From NCBI RefSeq assembly GCF_017656155.1, contig NZ_JACDOH010000005.1, forward strand, positions 34,678 through 98,677: 64,000 bases of DNA. The letters run 5' to 3'. The notes under the pieces are model-generated. The model did not search any database. It worked only from the letters and a program-made list of their open reading frames with translations, and was not told the origin of the DNA. Below, in pieces: positions 17,967 through 26,640 of the stretch (position 1 is its first letter; each line of letters begins with the position of its first letter). Position numbers and translations under genes: made by a program. This DNA is from Thermosyntropha sp. (GTDB lineage: Bacteria > Bacillota > Syntrophomonadia > Syntrophomonadales > Syntrophomonadaceae).

Positions 17967-18296
17967 TTATTTTTTCTTAGATCCTTTTTTGCCGCCTTTG
18001 GCAGCCGGTTTTTTTTCTTCAACAACAGCAACTGCATCTTTTAAAGCTTTTCCCGGTTTAAAAGCTGGAACTTTGGTAGCAGGAACCATAATTTCTTCAC
18101 CAGTAGCAGGGCTTATTACCTTTCTTTCTTTGCGTTCACGAACCTCAAAACTGCCAAAACCAATAATCTGTACTTTGTCTCCTGTAGCTAAAGCCTCTTG
18201 AATAACTTCAAGCATTGCATCCAAAGCCTTACCTGCATCCTTTTGAGTCATTTCTGCCTTTTCAGCCAAAGCTTTCACCAGTTCTGTTTTATTCAC
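17967..18296 (-). CDS. hup: DNA-binding protein HU with lysine-rich tail
   Basis: The first 90 residues are a standard HU: MNKTELVKALAEKAEM, the flexible-arm region GFGSFEVRERKERKVISPATGEEIMVPATKVPAFKPGKALKDAV with the conserved proline that intercalates into DNA. It wraps and bends DNA as a dimer. A further ~19 residues (AAKGGKKGSKKK end) make it 109 aa, longer than the usual ~90 and giving a basic C-terminal tail. GTG start behind GGGAGGA. Single gene with its own terminator. Confidence 0.96.
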   Translation of the reverse strand: MNKTELVKALAEKAEMTQKDAGKALDAMLEVIQEALATGDKVQIIGFGSFEVRERKERKVISPATGEEIMVPATKVPAFKPGKALKDAVAVVEEKKPAAKGGKKGSKKK

Positions 18297-18494
18297 GCCT
18301 AATCCTCCCTTTAATTTATTTAGCCATATTTTAGATTCCCCAAAAAATCCACAATTCCTGCCTGAAAACCATTTTTTTTAAAGAATTTTATAAAAAATTT
18401 TACTTTATAAGCTGTATACTAACATTCTGCCATTGCAAAGGCAGTTTTATACATCAAATCCCCATTTTATGGGACTTTTTAGCCCAACAAAAAA

Positions 18495-19520
18495 TTAATC
18501 TAGGACCTCCACAATTGCCAAATCCGGTTCTTCAGCCAGATTAATAAATTCATTTTCCCCTACCATAACAATAGGCCTAGTAGGCTGGGTTTGATGAACA
18601 TAAACTACAACTCCACGCTTATTATTGGAAAGCACCACTTCATTCCCCACATAAAAATTAGCTACTCGATCATAAAAAACCTTGACTATCTTCGGATCAA
18701 GCTTGCCAAATGATTCTTCCCATAAAATATCTGCTGCTGCATAAGGAGAAAGCTTTCCTGCATAAGTGCGATTGGAAGTTACAGCATCATAAACATCAGC
18801 TACCGCTACTACAGAAGCAAAAAAGTTAATTTTGCCTCTAACCCCCATAGGATAACCTGAACCATCCAGTCTCTCATGATGCATGAGAACTGCTCTTGCA
18901 ACATCATCATCTATATCCTCACTCTGCATCAGAAAATTATAGCCTAATATAGGATGTTTTTTTATCTCCTCAAACTCCTCCGGTGTTAACTTTCCCGGCT
19001 TATTTAATATATCACTGCTTATATACACTTTACCTATATCATGCAACATGCCTGCCATGCCCAATTTCTTAATTATACCTTCTTCACACTTAAGCCAGCG
19101 GCCAATAAGTATAGAAAGGAGCGAAACATTTACCGAATGAGTAAAAAGATAGTCATCTTTATCTTTCATAAGCCGCAGATGCTTAAAAATATCATTTACG
19201 CTAAAAACCTGCTGCTGTAAAACCTCTACGGAAGCTTCAATTTCCTTATGATCCAAACTCTGCCCAAGCTTAGCTTCCAGCATAAAAGACTTTACCAGAT
19301 CTAACGAATCATCAAATGCCTCCTCAAACTTTTTAGTCGTCCTAACCTGAGGGCTTGCTTCCATTATGTAAACTTCGCTGATGCCGCGGTTGGCAAAGCT
19401 TTTTAAATGCTCTTCAGCTATTACCGTTCCCTTAGCCAGCAACAGTTTACCATCATAAGTAAATATATCTTTTCCCAGTTTCATTCCTGGCTTAAGCGTA
19501 TTCACCCTTATTTTAAGCAT
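18495..19520 (-). CDS. HD-GYP domain protein, probable cyclic-di-GMP phosphodiesterase
   Basis: A 341 aa cytosolic protein. Residues 1-60 form a small domain (VNTLKPGMKLGKDIFTYDGKLLLAKGTVI) often found before HD-GYP domains. The HD-GYP domain follows: LFTHSVNVSLLS, the HD of MLHDIGKVYI, HPILGYNFL, VLMHHERLDGSGYPMGVRG (GYP motif) and VAVADVYDAVTSNRTY. All metal ligands and the GYP residues are present, so activity is expected. A C-terminal ~50 aa extension (VGNEVVLSNNKRGVVVYV) looks like a small beta domain. Single gene; it could act together with the GGDEF-EAL protein at 26.6 kb. Confidence 0.92.
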   Translation of the reverse strand: MLKIRVNTLKPGMKLGKDIFTYDGKLLLAKGTVIAEEHLKSFANRGISEVYIMEASPQVRTTKKFEEAFDDSLDLVKSFMLEAKLGQSLDHKEIEASVEVLQQQVFSVNDIFKHLRLMKDKDDYLFTHSVNVSLLSILIGRWLKCEEGIIKKLGMAGMLHDIGKVYISSDILNKPGKLTPEEFEEIKKHPILGYNFLMQSEDIDDDVARAVLMHHERLDGSGYPMGVRGKINFFASVVAVADVYDAVTSNRTYAGKLSPYAAADILWEESFGKLDPKIVKVFYDRVANFYVGNEVVLSNNKRGVVVYVHQTQPTRPIVMVGENEFINLAEEPDLAIVEVLD

Positions 19521-19599
19521 ACATCATTCTCCCTCTATTTCCTTTATTCAATAATTTTAATTCTACAAATAGCAATCTAATCCTTTTTAAAAATACAAA

Positions 19600-20709
19600 T
19601 TAAATGCTCCAAAAAATTTTATCGTTCAAAATATATTTATATTCAATTTCATAGCCCAAAATTCTGCTTTCATCCGCCAGCAGCTTTTGAAGGTAAGGCA
19701 AAAATAATTCTTCAGTCTCCTGATGCCCGGCATCAATAACCGCCAAACCTGATAATAAAGCATTTTTTGCCTCATGATATTTCACATCACCTGTTACAAG
19801 AACATCTATGTCCTCAGGAATTCCAGGAGCCAAACTCATTCCTGCTCCGCTTATAACCGCTACTTTTTTAACCTTTTTGTCTTTATCCCCCACAACCTTT
19901 ATGCTTTCAAGATGTAGCCTATCCTTAACCAGTTTGGCAAAATCCTCAAGGGTAATTTCATTTTCAAGCTCTCCCATCCTGCCTGTACTGTAAACCTTGC
20001 CCTGATTTTGCAAAAGGTAAATATCATAGGCCACTTCTTCATAGGGATGAGCAGTAAGCATAGCATCTATAACCAAAGATAAAACTGATTCAGGCACAAT
20101 AGTCTCCAGGCGATATTCTTGCACTTCTTCTAATATCCCTTTCTCCCCTATAAAAGGATTGGTCCCTTCTCCCGGCTTGAAAGTACCAATCCCTTTAGTG
20201 CGAAAACTGCAATCCGAATATTTTCCAATATAACCTGCTCCTGCCCCATTAACTGCTTTTCTTACTTCTTCAATATGGGTTTCCGGGACAAAAACTATAA
20301 GCTTATAAAGTTTTTCCACCATCTCTGAAAAAAGAGGCTTTATATCCTGTAATTCCAAAAGTTCAGCTAAAAAATGATTAATCCCTTTTTCTCCGGCATC
20401 TAAATTGGTATGAGCAGAATAAACGCTTATATCGCTTAAGATAAGCTCTCTTATAAGCCTTCCCTGAGAGCTGCTGTAACTTATCGTTTTAAATTCTTTA
20501 AAAAAAAGAGGATGGTGGGTAATTATCAAATCCGGCCTGCAGTTTAAAGCCTCTGCCAAATTGCTTTCATCTAAATCCAAACAAAGGAGAACCCTTTTTA
20601 CTTTCTTATCAGACGAACCTAGAAGAAGTCCGCAATTATCCCATTTTTGAGAAAGTTTTAAAGGAAAATGCTTTTCCATTATCTTTACAATATCTTTAAC
20701 TCTAGCCAT
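19600..20709 (-). CDS. Nif3-like dinuclear metal centre protein (YqfO type)
   Basis: A 369 aa protein of the NIF3/YqfO family, sometimes annotated as GTP cyclohydrolase 1 type 2. Metal-binding motifs are present at both ends: WDNCGLLLGS, ITHHPLFF and SAHTNLDAG in the N-terminal half and DAGHQETEELFLPYL at the end. A central PII-like insert (VPETHIEEVRKAVNGAGAGYIGKYSDCSFRT) gives the longer YqfO form. The start is ATG 20709, behind GGAGG, overlapping the trmK stop by 8 bp. The trmK-nif3 pair is conserved in Firmicutes (yqfN-yqfO). The true reaction is uncertain. Confidence 0.92.
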   Translation of the reverse strand: MARVKDIVKIMEKHFPLKLSQKWDNCGLLLGSSDKKVKRVLLCLDLDESNLAEALNCRPDLIITHHPLFFKEFKTISYSSSQGRLIRELILSDISVYSAHTNLDAGEKGINHFLAELLELQDIKPLFSEMVEKLYKLIVFVPETHIEEVRKAVNGAGAGYIGKYSDCSFRTKGIGTFKPGEGTNPFIGEKGILEEVQEYRLETIVPESVLSLVIDAMLTAHPYEEVAYDIYLLQNQGKVYSTGRMGELENEITLEDFAKLVKDRLHLESIKVVGDKDKKVKKVAVISGAGMSLAPGIPEDIDVLVTGDVKYHEAKNALLSGLAVIDAGHQETEELFLPYLQKLLADESRILGYEIEYKYILNDKIFWSI

Positions 20710-21382
20710 ACAAAAACCCCTCCAGCTCTTTAATTTTTTCTTCATAACATTTTTTAAGCCGTTTCTCTTCATATCCAGTAGAATTACTCAGTTCATTTAC
20801 AATTTTCCTGTATTTTTGTAAATAATATCGTAAAAAATCAGGGTAAGATTTAGATCTTAAAATTAAAGGGCCAACTTCCGCCTCTAAATCAGATAAAAAA
20901 TACGGTGTCCCTCCGGGTTCAGCACTTATAACTATAAAAAATTTCTTGTTTTCATATACGACCTTTTCTTCCAAAACAATCCATCCTTTTTCCGCTAAAG
21001 CCCTGCGTAAAACTTCGGGACGGCTCATCGGCTGAAATATAAACCGCTTAAAACTTGAGGCTTTCTTAAGGTCATCTTCTAAAATCCCGGTTATAGTTTC
21101 TCCTCCCATCCCGGCAATCACCACATTATCAACTTCTCCGGGGCTTATTACCTTAAGCCCATCTCCCAGTCTTACTTCAATTTTGTCCTCCAAGCCGTGC
21201 TTTTTAACTTCACTCTCTGCCCGCTCATAAGGAAAATTATTTATATCAGTAGCAATAGCAAAAGGCACTATATTATTTTTTACCAGATAAATGGGTAAAT
21301 AGGCATGATCTGTCCCTATATCCGCTAAAGATCGGCCTTTAATTATCATTCCGCTTATTGCCTGCAATCTTTTATCATGCAC
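20702..21382 (-). CDS. trmK: tRNA (adenine22-N1)-methyltransferase TrmK
   Basis: A 226 aa SAM-dependent methyltransferase (COG2384, YqfN) that forms m1A22 in tRNA. The SAM site is SLADIGTDHAYLPIYLV and the DNVVIAGMGGETITGIL motif follows; the C-terminal coiled region (KYRKIVNELSNSTGYEEKRLKK) is typical. The start is GTG 21382; the ribosome binding site AAAGGG is rather distant (11 bp). Translationally coupled to the nif3 gene downstream. In many Firmicutes rpoD precedes trmK; here a divergent Nudix gene does. Confidence 0.92.
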   Translation of the reverse strand: MHDKRLQAISGMIIKGRSLADIGTDHAYLPIYLVKNNIVPFAIATDINNFPYERAESEVKKHGLEDKIEVRLGDGLKVISPGEVDNVVIAGMGGETITGILEDDLKKASSFKRFIFQPMSRPEVLRRALAEKGWIVLEEKVVYENKKFFIVISAEPGGTPYFLSDLEAEVGPLILRSKSYPDFLRYYLQKYRKIVNELSNSTGYEEKRLKKCYEEKIKELEGFLYG

Positions 21383-21490
21383 AATTATCTTAACCCTTTC
21401 TTCTTAATTTATTGCTATAATATAACCTAGATAAAAACTATAAGCAAGATTTGTGCAATATAAGAAATTTAAGCAAAAGAGGTGTTAACC

Positions 21491-21895
21491 TTGGAAGAAA
21501 AGCATGTTGTAACCTGCTTTTTAGAATATGAAGGCAAAATCCTTCTTTTAAAAAGAAGCAGCCAGGTAAGTTCTTACCAATATAAATGGGCTGGAATAAG
21601 CGGATACATCGAACCTGAAAACACCCCTCTAAAACAGGCAGAAATAGAATTGTACGAAGAAACCGGCCTTAAAAACGAAGAGGTTGAACTTATAAAAGAG
21701 GGAGACCCTATCCCGGTAATCGATGAAAAAATGCAAAGAAAATGGATAGTCCACCCTTTTCATTTTCGCCTGTTAAAACTTAAAAAACTTAAATTAGACT
21801 GGGAACATACTGAATTCAGATGGATGCTTCCCGAACAGATGCTGAAACTGTCTACCGTGCCTGGACTTTATGAAGCCTGGGAGAGAGTAAAATGA
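21491..21895 (+). CDS. Nudix hydrolase with degenerate Nudix box
   Basis: A ~134 aa Nudix protein. The helix region reads GYIEPENTPLKQAEIELYEE followed by TGL. Compared with Gx5Ex7REUxEExGU it keeps the metal-binding glutamates of ELYEETGL, but the first Glu is Asn and the Arg is Ile. I place the start at TTG 21491, with AGAGGTG at normal distance; GTG 21482 is part of that site. It overlaps the following eIF2B-like gene by 4 bp (ATGA), so the two are translationally coupled. The substrate is probably a nucleotide or nucleoside diphosphate derivative, but cannot be read from sequence. Confidence 0.8.
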   Translation: MEEKHVVTCFLEYEGKILLLKRSSQVSSYQYKWAGISGYIEPENTPLKQAEIELYEETGLKNEEVELIKEGDPIPVIDEKMQRKWIVHPFHFRLLKLKKLKLDWEHTEFRWMLPEQMLKLSTVPGLYEAWERVK

Positions 21896-22692
21896 AAGAT
21901 ATAATTGAAGAAATAATAAAAATAAAAAATGATAAAAGTCATGGAGCCAGCTATCTTGCCCTGGAAGCAGTAAAAATTTTAAAAAAAGCGGCCTTATTCT
22001 CTGATAGTTATGATAAAGACCATTTTCTTTCATATATGCAAACCTTAGCAGATGAACTTAAACTATGTCGTCCTTCTATGGTGTCAATTTATAACCTGGT
22101 TACATTATATATGCAAACATTAACTCAAAAACTCAGCTTAAGTGAAGAAGGAGCTAACTTAAATTCAACCGCCGCCTGTTTAGCAGACAAGCTTATAGAA
22201 CAAACTCTTCTTTTGCAAAAACAGCTTATTCAAAAAGGAGCAGAATTAATTCAAAGTCATGACATTATAATGACCTGCAGCTACAGCTCTACTACAGTCG
22301 AAACAATAAAAACCGCTTATAATCAAGGAAAAATCTTTACTGTATTCATTGCCCGCTCTCTTTCTCCGGCAAGCACCTGTGCTTATGGCGAAATGACTGC
22401 AGATAAATTGCCGTCATCGATAAACAAAAAGGTAATCCCCGATAATTTAATCGAAGATTACCTTATAAAAACAGATTATGTCATTACTGGAGCCGATACC
22501 GTTCTGAACGACGGCACCCTTATAAACGGCTTCCCAACTGCTAGAATAGCCTATCTAGCAGATAAACTGGGCATCCCATTTTATGTGATCTGCGAAAAGC
22601 ATAAGCTAGCACCGGCCGGTTTTATACCTCAAATAGAAACAGGTTTTGATCAAATCCCGGCTCATTTGATTACCCACATTATATCAGGCTAA
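21892..22692 (+). CDS. eIF2B alpha/beta/delta-like protein (ribose-1,5-bisphosphate isomerase superfamily)
   Basis: A 266 aa protein of the IF-2B superfamily, which includes archaeal ribose-1,5-bisphosphate isomerase, methylthioribose-1-phosphate isomerase and eukaryotic eIF2B regulatory subunits. Visible motifs: an N-terminal helical bundle, [18 protein letters not shown], the sugar-phosphate region [11 protein letters not shown] and [18 protein letters not shown], and [14 protein letters not shown]. The catalytic-type aspartate of GADTV is present, as is the cysteine three residues from SPAST. Coupled to the Nudix gene upstream. Its stop codon overlaps that of the convergent trpB2 by 3 bp. 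A sugar-phosphate isomerase role is more likely than a translation role in a bacterium. Confidence 0.82.
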   Translation: MKDIIEEIIKIKNDKSHGASYLALEAVKILKKAALFSDSYDKDHFLSYMQTLADELKLCRPSMVSIYNLVTLYMQTLTQKLSLSEEGANLNSTAACLADKLIEQTLLLQKQLIQKGAELIQSHDIIMTCSYSSTTVETIKTAYNQGKIFTVFIARSLSPASTCAYGEMTADKLPSSINKKVIPDNLIEDYLIKTDYVITGADTVLNDGTLINGFPTARIAYLADKLGIPFYVICEKHKLAPAGFIPQIETGFDQIPAHLITHIISG

Positions 22693-24056
22693 AATTCTAC
22701 CTCTGGCAAATCCTTCAGGCTTTCCTTAAGCTCTGCATCGGAAAACTCAATATCCTCAGTTTCTCCCGATAAATAACGATCATAGGAATAAAGATCTAAA
22801 TGACCGTGTCCGCTCAAATTAAATACTATACACCTTGCGACTCCTTCTTCCTTAGCCTTTAGAGCTTCATCAATAGCTGCCCTTATAGCATGAGCAGACT
22901 CGGGAGCCGGAACAATTCCTTCATACTGAGCAAAGAGCATAGCTGCCTCAAAGGTTGGGTTTTGTTTTACCGCTACTGCCTCTATCAGCCCGTCATGATA
23001 AAGCTGACTTACTAAAGGCGATTCTCCATGATATCTTAATCCTCCTGCATGAATGCCGGAAGGGGTAAAATTATGACCTAAAGTATACATCTTAACCATA
23101 GGAACCAAGCCTACTGAATCCCCATAATCATAAGCAAATACCCCTTTAGTAAGGGTAGGACATGCAGCCGGTTCTACCGCAACTAAACGGACATTCTTGC
23201 CTGCCAGCTTATCAGGGACAAACGGAAAGGCAATGCCTGCAAAGTTGCTGCCTCCACCACAGCAGCCTATAACTACATCCGGATAATCATCTACCATTTC
23301 TAGCTGTATTTTAACTTCCTGCCCTATAATGGTTTGATGCAAACATACATGATTAAGAACGCTTCCTAAAGAATAATTAGTGTCGTCTCTCTTTAAGGCT
23401 TCTTCTACCGCTTCGCTTATCGCAATAGCTAAAGTGCCGGGACTGTCAGGATTTTTAGCCAGTGCATCACGGCCACTCTGGGTAAGTTCACTCGGGCTGG
23501 GTACACATTTAGCCCCGTAAAGCTCCATTATAGAACGGCGGTATGGTTTTTGATAATAGCTGACCTTTACCATATATATCATGGCCTCAAGCCCAAAAAG
23601 CTTGCAGGCTAAAGCTAAAGCTGTTCCCCACTGTCCTGCTCCAGTTTCAGTAGTTATCCTTTTAATCCCCTGTTTTTTGTTGTAATAAACCTGGGCTAAA
23701 GCCGAATTAAGTTTATGGCTTCCGACCGGGCTTACCCCTTCGTATTTATAATAAATACGGGCAGGAGTATCTAAAGCCTTTTCCAAACCATGAGCCCGAT
23801 ATAAAGGAGTTGGACGATATTTTTTATAAAGCTCCCTTACTTCTTCTGGAATTTCTACATACCTTTCCTGTGAAACTTCCTGAAGAATAAGCTCGCGGGC
23901 AAAAATCGGCTCCAAATCAGCCGGAGTGAGAGGTTTTCCAGTTTTGGGATTAAGGCCAGGTGCTAAAGGGTTTGGCATGTCAGCCTGCACATTATACCAG
24001 AACCTGGGAAGTTTCTCCTCGGGCAGGACAATTTTGGTGAGCTCTTCTCTGCTCAT
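22689..24056 (-). CDS. trpB2: TrpB2-type tryptophan synthase beta-like PLP enzyme
   Basis: A 455 aa PLP enzyme of the TrpB2 branch, longer than TrpB1 (~400 aa). The PLP lysine lies in [11 protein letters not shown], the glycine-rich phosphate loop is [10 protein letters not shown], and [16 protein letters not shown] is the substrate region. TrpB2 converts indole and serine to tryptophan without needing TrpA; its role in vivo may be indole salvage. It stands alone with no trp operon gene nearby. No terminator separates it from the convergent eIF2B-like gene. Confidence 0.93.
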   Translation of the reverse strand: MSREELTKIVLPEEKLPRFWYNVQADMPNPLAPGLNPKTGKPLTPADLEPIFARELILQEVSQERYVEIPEEVRELYKKYRPTPLYRAHGLEKALDTPARIYYKYEGVSPVGSHKLNSALAQVYYNKKQGIKRITTETGAGQWGTALALACKLFGLEAMIYMVKVSYYQKPYRRSIMELYGAKCVPSPSELTQSGRDALAKNPDSPGTLAIAISEAVEEALKRDDTNYSLGSVLNHVCLHQTIIGQEVKIQLEMVDDYPDVVIGCCGGGSNFAGIAFPFVPDKLAGKNVRLVAVEPAACPTLTKGVFAYDYGDSVGLVPMVKMYTLGHNFTPSGIHAGGLRYHGESPLVSQLYHDGLIEAVAVKQNPTFEAAMLFAQYEGIVPAPESAHAIRAAIDEALKAKEEGVARCIVFNLSGHGHLDLYSYDRYLSGETEDIEFSDAELKESLKDLPEVEF

Positions 24057-24172
24057 CCTATCTACTCTCCTCTCAGCAAAATAATTAAAGAGTTAGCTTA
24101 AGTTTAACACAGAGATTCAATGTTTTACAAGATATGTTTACTTGTAATAACCTCATCCCACCTAACCATTTT

Positions 24173-25399
24173 CTATCGTGAAATTATCGGCTGAGGAACT
24201 GCAATATCTTCAATCACTTCAGCCTCTGCTTTAACCCTTACTAAAGAATCGCTGGGGGCAGAAACTACCTCAAACTTAATCTTAAGGAGCTCTTTATCTT
24301 TTCCCACTTCTTTTTTAATAACATCTAAAGCTTTTTTTCGGGCAATTTTAAAAGCTTCTTTATCTGAATATAATGTTACCTTTTTTGCCTGTTCATATAG
24401 ATTCTCAGTTCCAATACCTATTTTACCCCAGGGAGTATTTATAGAATTTTCCCTTATTTCTTTTTTAACCATCTTAAATCCTGAATCATTACCTTTTTTC
24501 AAATTGAAAATCCTATCTCCCGCAATTATATAAACCTTTTTCTTTTTGTTTCCGGTCATAATCAAGGTTTCCTTTTTTAACGGACATTCCCCATAGCCTT
24601 CATACCATACCCTGGCCTTGACCTCCCCGCGCGCCCTTACCGTCCAAGGCTTTAATTCTTCATCCGAAACACCTTCAGATTCATTTTCTATTCCTGATAT
24701 CACCTGATCTTCAGGAAAAATTATACCTGATATAAGAATATCCCCTTTGGCAACTACATCACCTATCTTTACATTAGGCTGTCCCTGTAAAACCAGTATA
24801 TCATCTACAATACCATCCTTAGCAGCTACTATATGACACGGCTCAGTAACCGTTTTATCTGGCATAATTTTTTCCACTACCTGAATGTTAACCTTTACCC
24901 CCTCAATATCCACCTTAACGTAAGACAACTCATCTAAATCCTTTAAAATTCCTTCTTCCACTTCACTTCCTTTAAAATTCCATTTAGGGGCTCCTTCATA
25001 AAGACCATATTTAGCCGCAGTTATAATTATCCTGTTTTTATCAATCTTGCTGTTGCCGCTCACCTCAAGCACCCATACAAAAGAAGATAAAAGATATAAA
25101 GTAAGTACAAAAACTAAAGCTCCAATAATAAAACCTAACCGCCTTTTAACTATACCTCTTAACAAATAAAATCCTTTTTCTTCCACAACTTCAACTTCAT
25201 GCCCGTTTTCTGCAGCTATATTACGCAAAGCCTCAAAACCGCTGCTTCTAACCTTAAATTCCATCTTATCCCCGTTCTTTTTTATCCCCCATATATATAT
25301 TCCGCGGGCAGAAGCCATATTTACTATTTTTTCCTGTTTTTTCCCTCCTATGCGAACCTTCTTTACCCCGCCTACCAAGTCAAAAAAATTACCAGCCAA
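24173..25399 (-). CDS. yqfD: Sporulation protein YqfD
   Basis: A 408 aa membrane-anchored protein of the YqfD family, made in the mother cell during sporulation in Bacillus. After ~90 soluble residues a single membrane helix (GFIIGALVFVLTLYLLSSFVWVL) is followed by a large extracytoplasmic region with repeated beta segments (VSGNSKIDKNRI, GEGAP-like KYGLYEGAPKW). The TTG start is preceded by GGGGAGG. It follows yqfC by 13 bp. In many Firmicutes phoH and ybeY come next; here trpB2 does. Confidence 0.92.
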   Translation of the reverse strand: MAGNFFDLVGGVKKVRIGGKKQEKIVNMASARGIYIWGIKKNGDKMEFKVRSSGFEALRNIAAENGHEVEVVEEKGFYLLRGIVKRRLGFIIGALVFVLTLYLLSSFVWVLEVSGNSKIDKNRIIITAAKYGLYEGAPKWNFKGSEVEEGILKDLDELSYVKVDIEGVKVNIQVVEKIMPDKTVTEPCHIVAAKDGIVDDILVLQGQPNVKIGDVVAKGDILISGIIFPEDQVISGIENESEGVSDEELKPWTVRARGEVKARVWYEGYGECPLKKETLIMTGNKKKKVYIIAGDRIFNLKKGNDSGFKMVKKEIRENSINTPWGKIGIGTENLYEQAKKVTLYSDKEAFKIARKKALDVIKKEVGKDKELLKIKFEVVSAPSDSLVRVKAEAEVIEDIAVPQPIISR

Positions 25400-25412
25400 A
25401 CTATCCTCCCCT

Positions 25413-25691
25413 TTAATCCATAAACCTTATAACATAAAACTCCCCTACTATGCTCATCTCCTCAGCTAAAAGAGCCTTTATCATCAAATCTTTGCCCTCA
25501 ATCTCCAAAAATCCCCGTACCAAATTTATCCGCAAACGATTCAAGTTATACTCAATAATTCCCCGATGGTTTTCCAGATAAAGCTCATTCCTGCCTATAA
25601 TAGTTATTTTAGGTAAATCTAAAACCAAATCTTTAGGTATTTCAAATATATCTGTCATAATTTTATTGATAACCTCCCGGCGTTTGCTCAT
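25413..25691 (-). CDS. yqfC: Sporulation protein YqfC
   Basis: A 92 aa protein of the YqfC/YabP-like family, the usual partner of YqfD. The core GRNELYLENHRGIIEYNLNR and the end FLEIEGKDLMIKAL are family-typical. ATG behind GGGAGGAAAAAG. First gene of the yqfC-yqfD pair; expression is expected in the sporulating mother cell. Confidence 0.92.
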   Translation of the reverse strand: MSKRREVINKIMTDIFEIPKDLVLDLPKITIIGRNELYLENHRGIIEYNLNRLRINLVRGFLEIEGKDLMIKALLAEEMSIVGEFYVIRFMD

Positions 25692-25764
25692 CTTTTTCCT
25701 CCCATCCTTTGAACAGGTATTTTACTTTTCATACAAATATATTCCTGTAAAGAGGTCTAAATTA

Positions 25765-25877
25765 CAAAAAAAATAACCCCCGGCTAAAACCGAGAGTTTA
25801 AAAAATCTTTAGATTTCCTCTGTTTGCATAACAAACTGCAAGCTCAACCACCATAACCATCTCTCTTCAAACAAAAT
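25765..25877 (-). ncRNA. Candidate small transcript with an 18-codon ORF
   Basis: On the minus strand a perfect -10 TATAAT (25889-25884) is followed ~110 bp later by a hairpin (about 25779-25796) with an eight-T run, framing a short RNA between marR and yqfC. Inside, ATG 25854 opens an 18-codon frame (MVVELAVCYANRGNLKIF) ending at 25798 just before the hairpin, with a weak purine-rich site (GAAGAGAG). The -35 is poor. It could be an sRNA, a leader peptide or merely the marR terminator region. Confidence 0.3.
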
Positions 25878-26074
25878 TATAAGATTATAGAGTATCCGAA
25901 AATCCAAAGCGATTTTTATATAGGCAAGGCAGTGCTTTTTATAGACGCAATATCATGAGGAAGCGCATCAGCAGCAAAAATAAGGGGAACCAACGATTTT
26001 TCAAAATATGTTGGCAAAATAAAAAAAACAATAATGTAAAAATATTTGAATTTAAAATTATTAGTTTAAAAAAA

Positions 26075-26506
26075 TTATCCTTCCTGGTTAAGTTTTTTGA
26101 GCAGGTTATATAAAACTTTCTTTTCTTCATCATTAAGAGGGCCGAAAATGTGATCAGCTACTATTTTTTTTACCTGGTCAATACGGCTGAAAGCTTCCTG
26201 CCCCTCTGGGGAAAGGGTTACCTCTACAATCCTTCGGTCTTCCTCTGGACGATTGCGCAAAACATATCCCTTCTCAACCAAACGATTAATGGTAGTAGTA
26301 AGCGTCCCTACCGTAAGCCGCAGGTGTCTAGCTAAATTGGACATTTTTTCGCGGCGCAAAAGTCCTAAACGATGAACTGCTCTTATATCAGCACGGGTAA
26401 GGTTTTCTAGGCCGTTTTTTTGCCAATATTGTTCTTCTATTGCTTCATATTTTTCCACCAAGTGCCAAAACAAATAACTTAACAATTCATGATCGGTTTT
26501 TTCCAT
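26075..26506 (-). CDS. MarR-family transcriptional regulator
   Basis: A 143 aa winged-helix repressor: RADIRAVHRLGLLRREKMSNLARHLRLTVGTLTTTINRLVEKGYVLRNRPEEDRRIVEVTLSPEG spans the helix-turn-helix and wing, with dimerisation helices at both ends. The DRR of the wing is conserved. A perfect inverted repeat overlapping its own transcription start (26526-26542) resembles FabT-type sites, so autoregulation and a role in fatty-acid metabolism are plausible inferences. The ligand is unknown. ATG behind AGGAAGG. No obvious operon partner. Confidence 0.9.
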   Translation of the reverse strand: MEKTDHELLSYLFWHLVEKYEAIEEQYWQKNGLENLTRADIRAVHRLGLLRREKMSNLARHLRLTVGTLTTTINRLVEKGYVLRNRPEEDRRIVEVTLSPEGQEAFSRIDQVKKIVADHIFGPLNDEEKKVLYNLLKKLNQEG

Positions 26507-26525
26507 TTTACACCTTCCTCAATAC

Positions 26526-26574
26526 ATTTTGAGTTTCAAAATATATATATATCATAAAATAAATCAAATGTCAA
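26526..26574 (-). promoter_or_regulatory. marR promoter with palindromic operator
   Basis: -35 TTGACA (26574-26569), 17-bp spacer, -10 TATATA (26551-26546). The start site falls in ATTTTGA-GTT-TCAAAAT (26526-26542), a perfect 7-bp-arm palindrome like FabT/MarR boxes (TTTGA...TCAAA). Confidence 0.65.
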
Positions 26575-26584
26575 ACATATAAAT

Positions 26585-26611
26585 AATCCTCCCATAATAA
26601 TTGGGAGGATT
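26585..26611 (-). terminator. Hairpin after the PAS-GGDEF-EAL gene's 3' end
   Basis: A perfect 10-bp stem (26585-26594 with 26602-26611) lies 30 bp beyond the stop codon on the minus strand. The T-run is weak (ATTATTTAT). Confidence 0.6.
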
Positions 26612-26640
26612 TACTATTACCGAAATATATTTACCTTAAC

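Noticed and set aside
25939..26133. A 64-codon minus-strand frame downstream of marR
   Set aside because: It overlaps the marR 3' end in another frame, has no ribosome binding site and looks like AT-rich noise.
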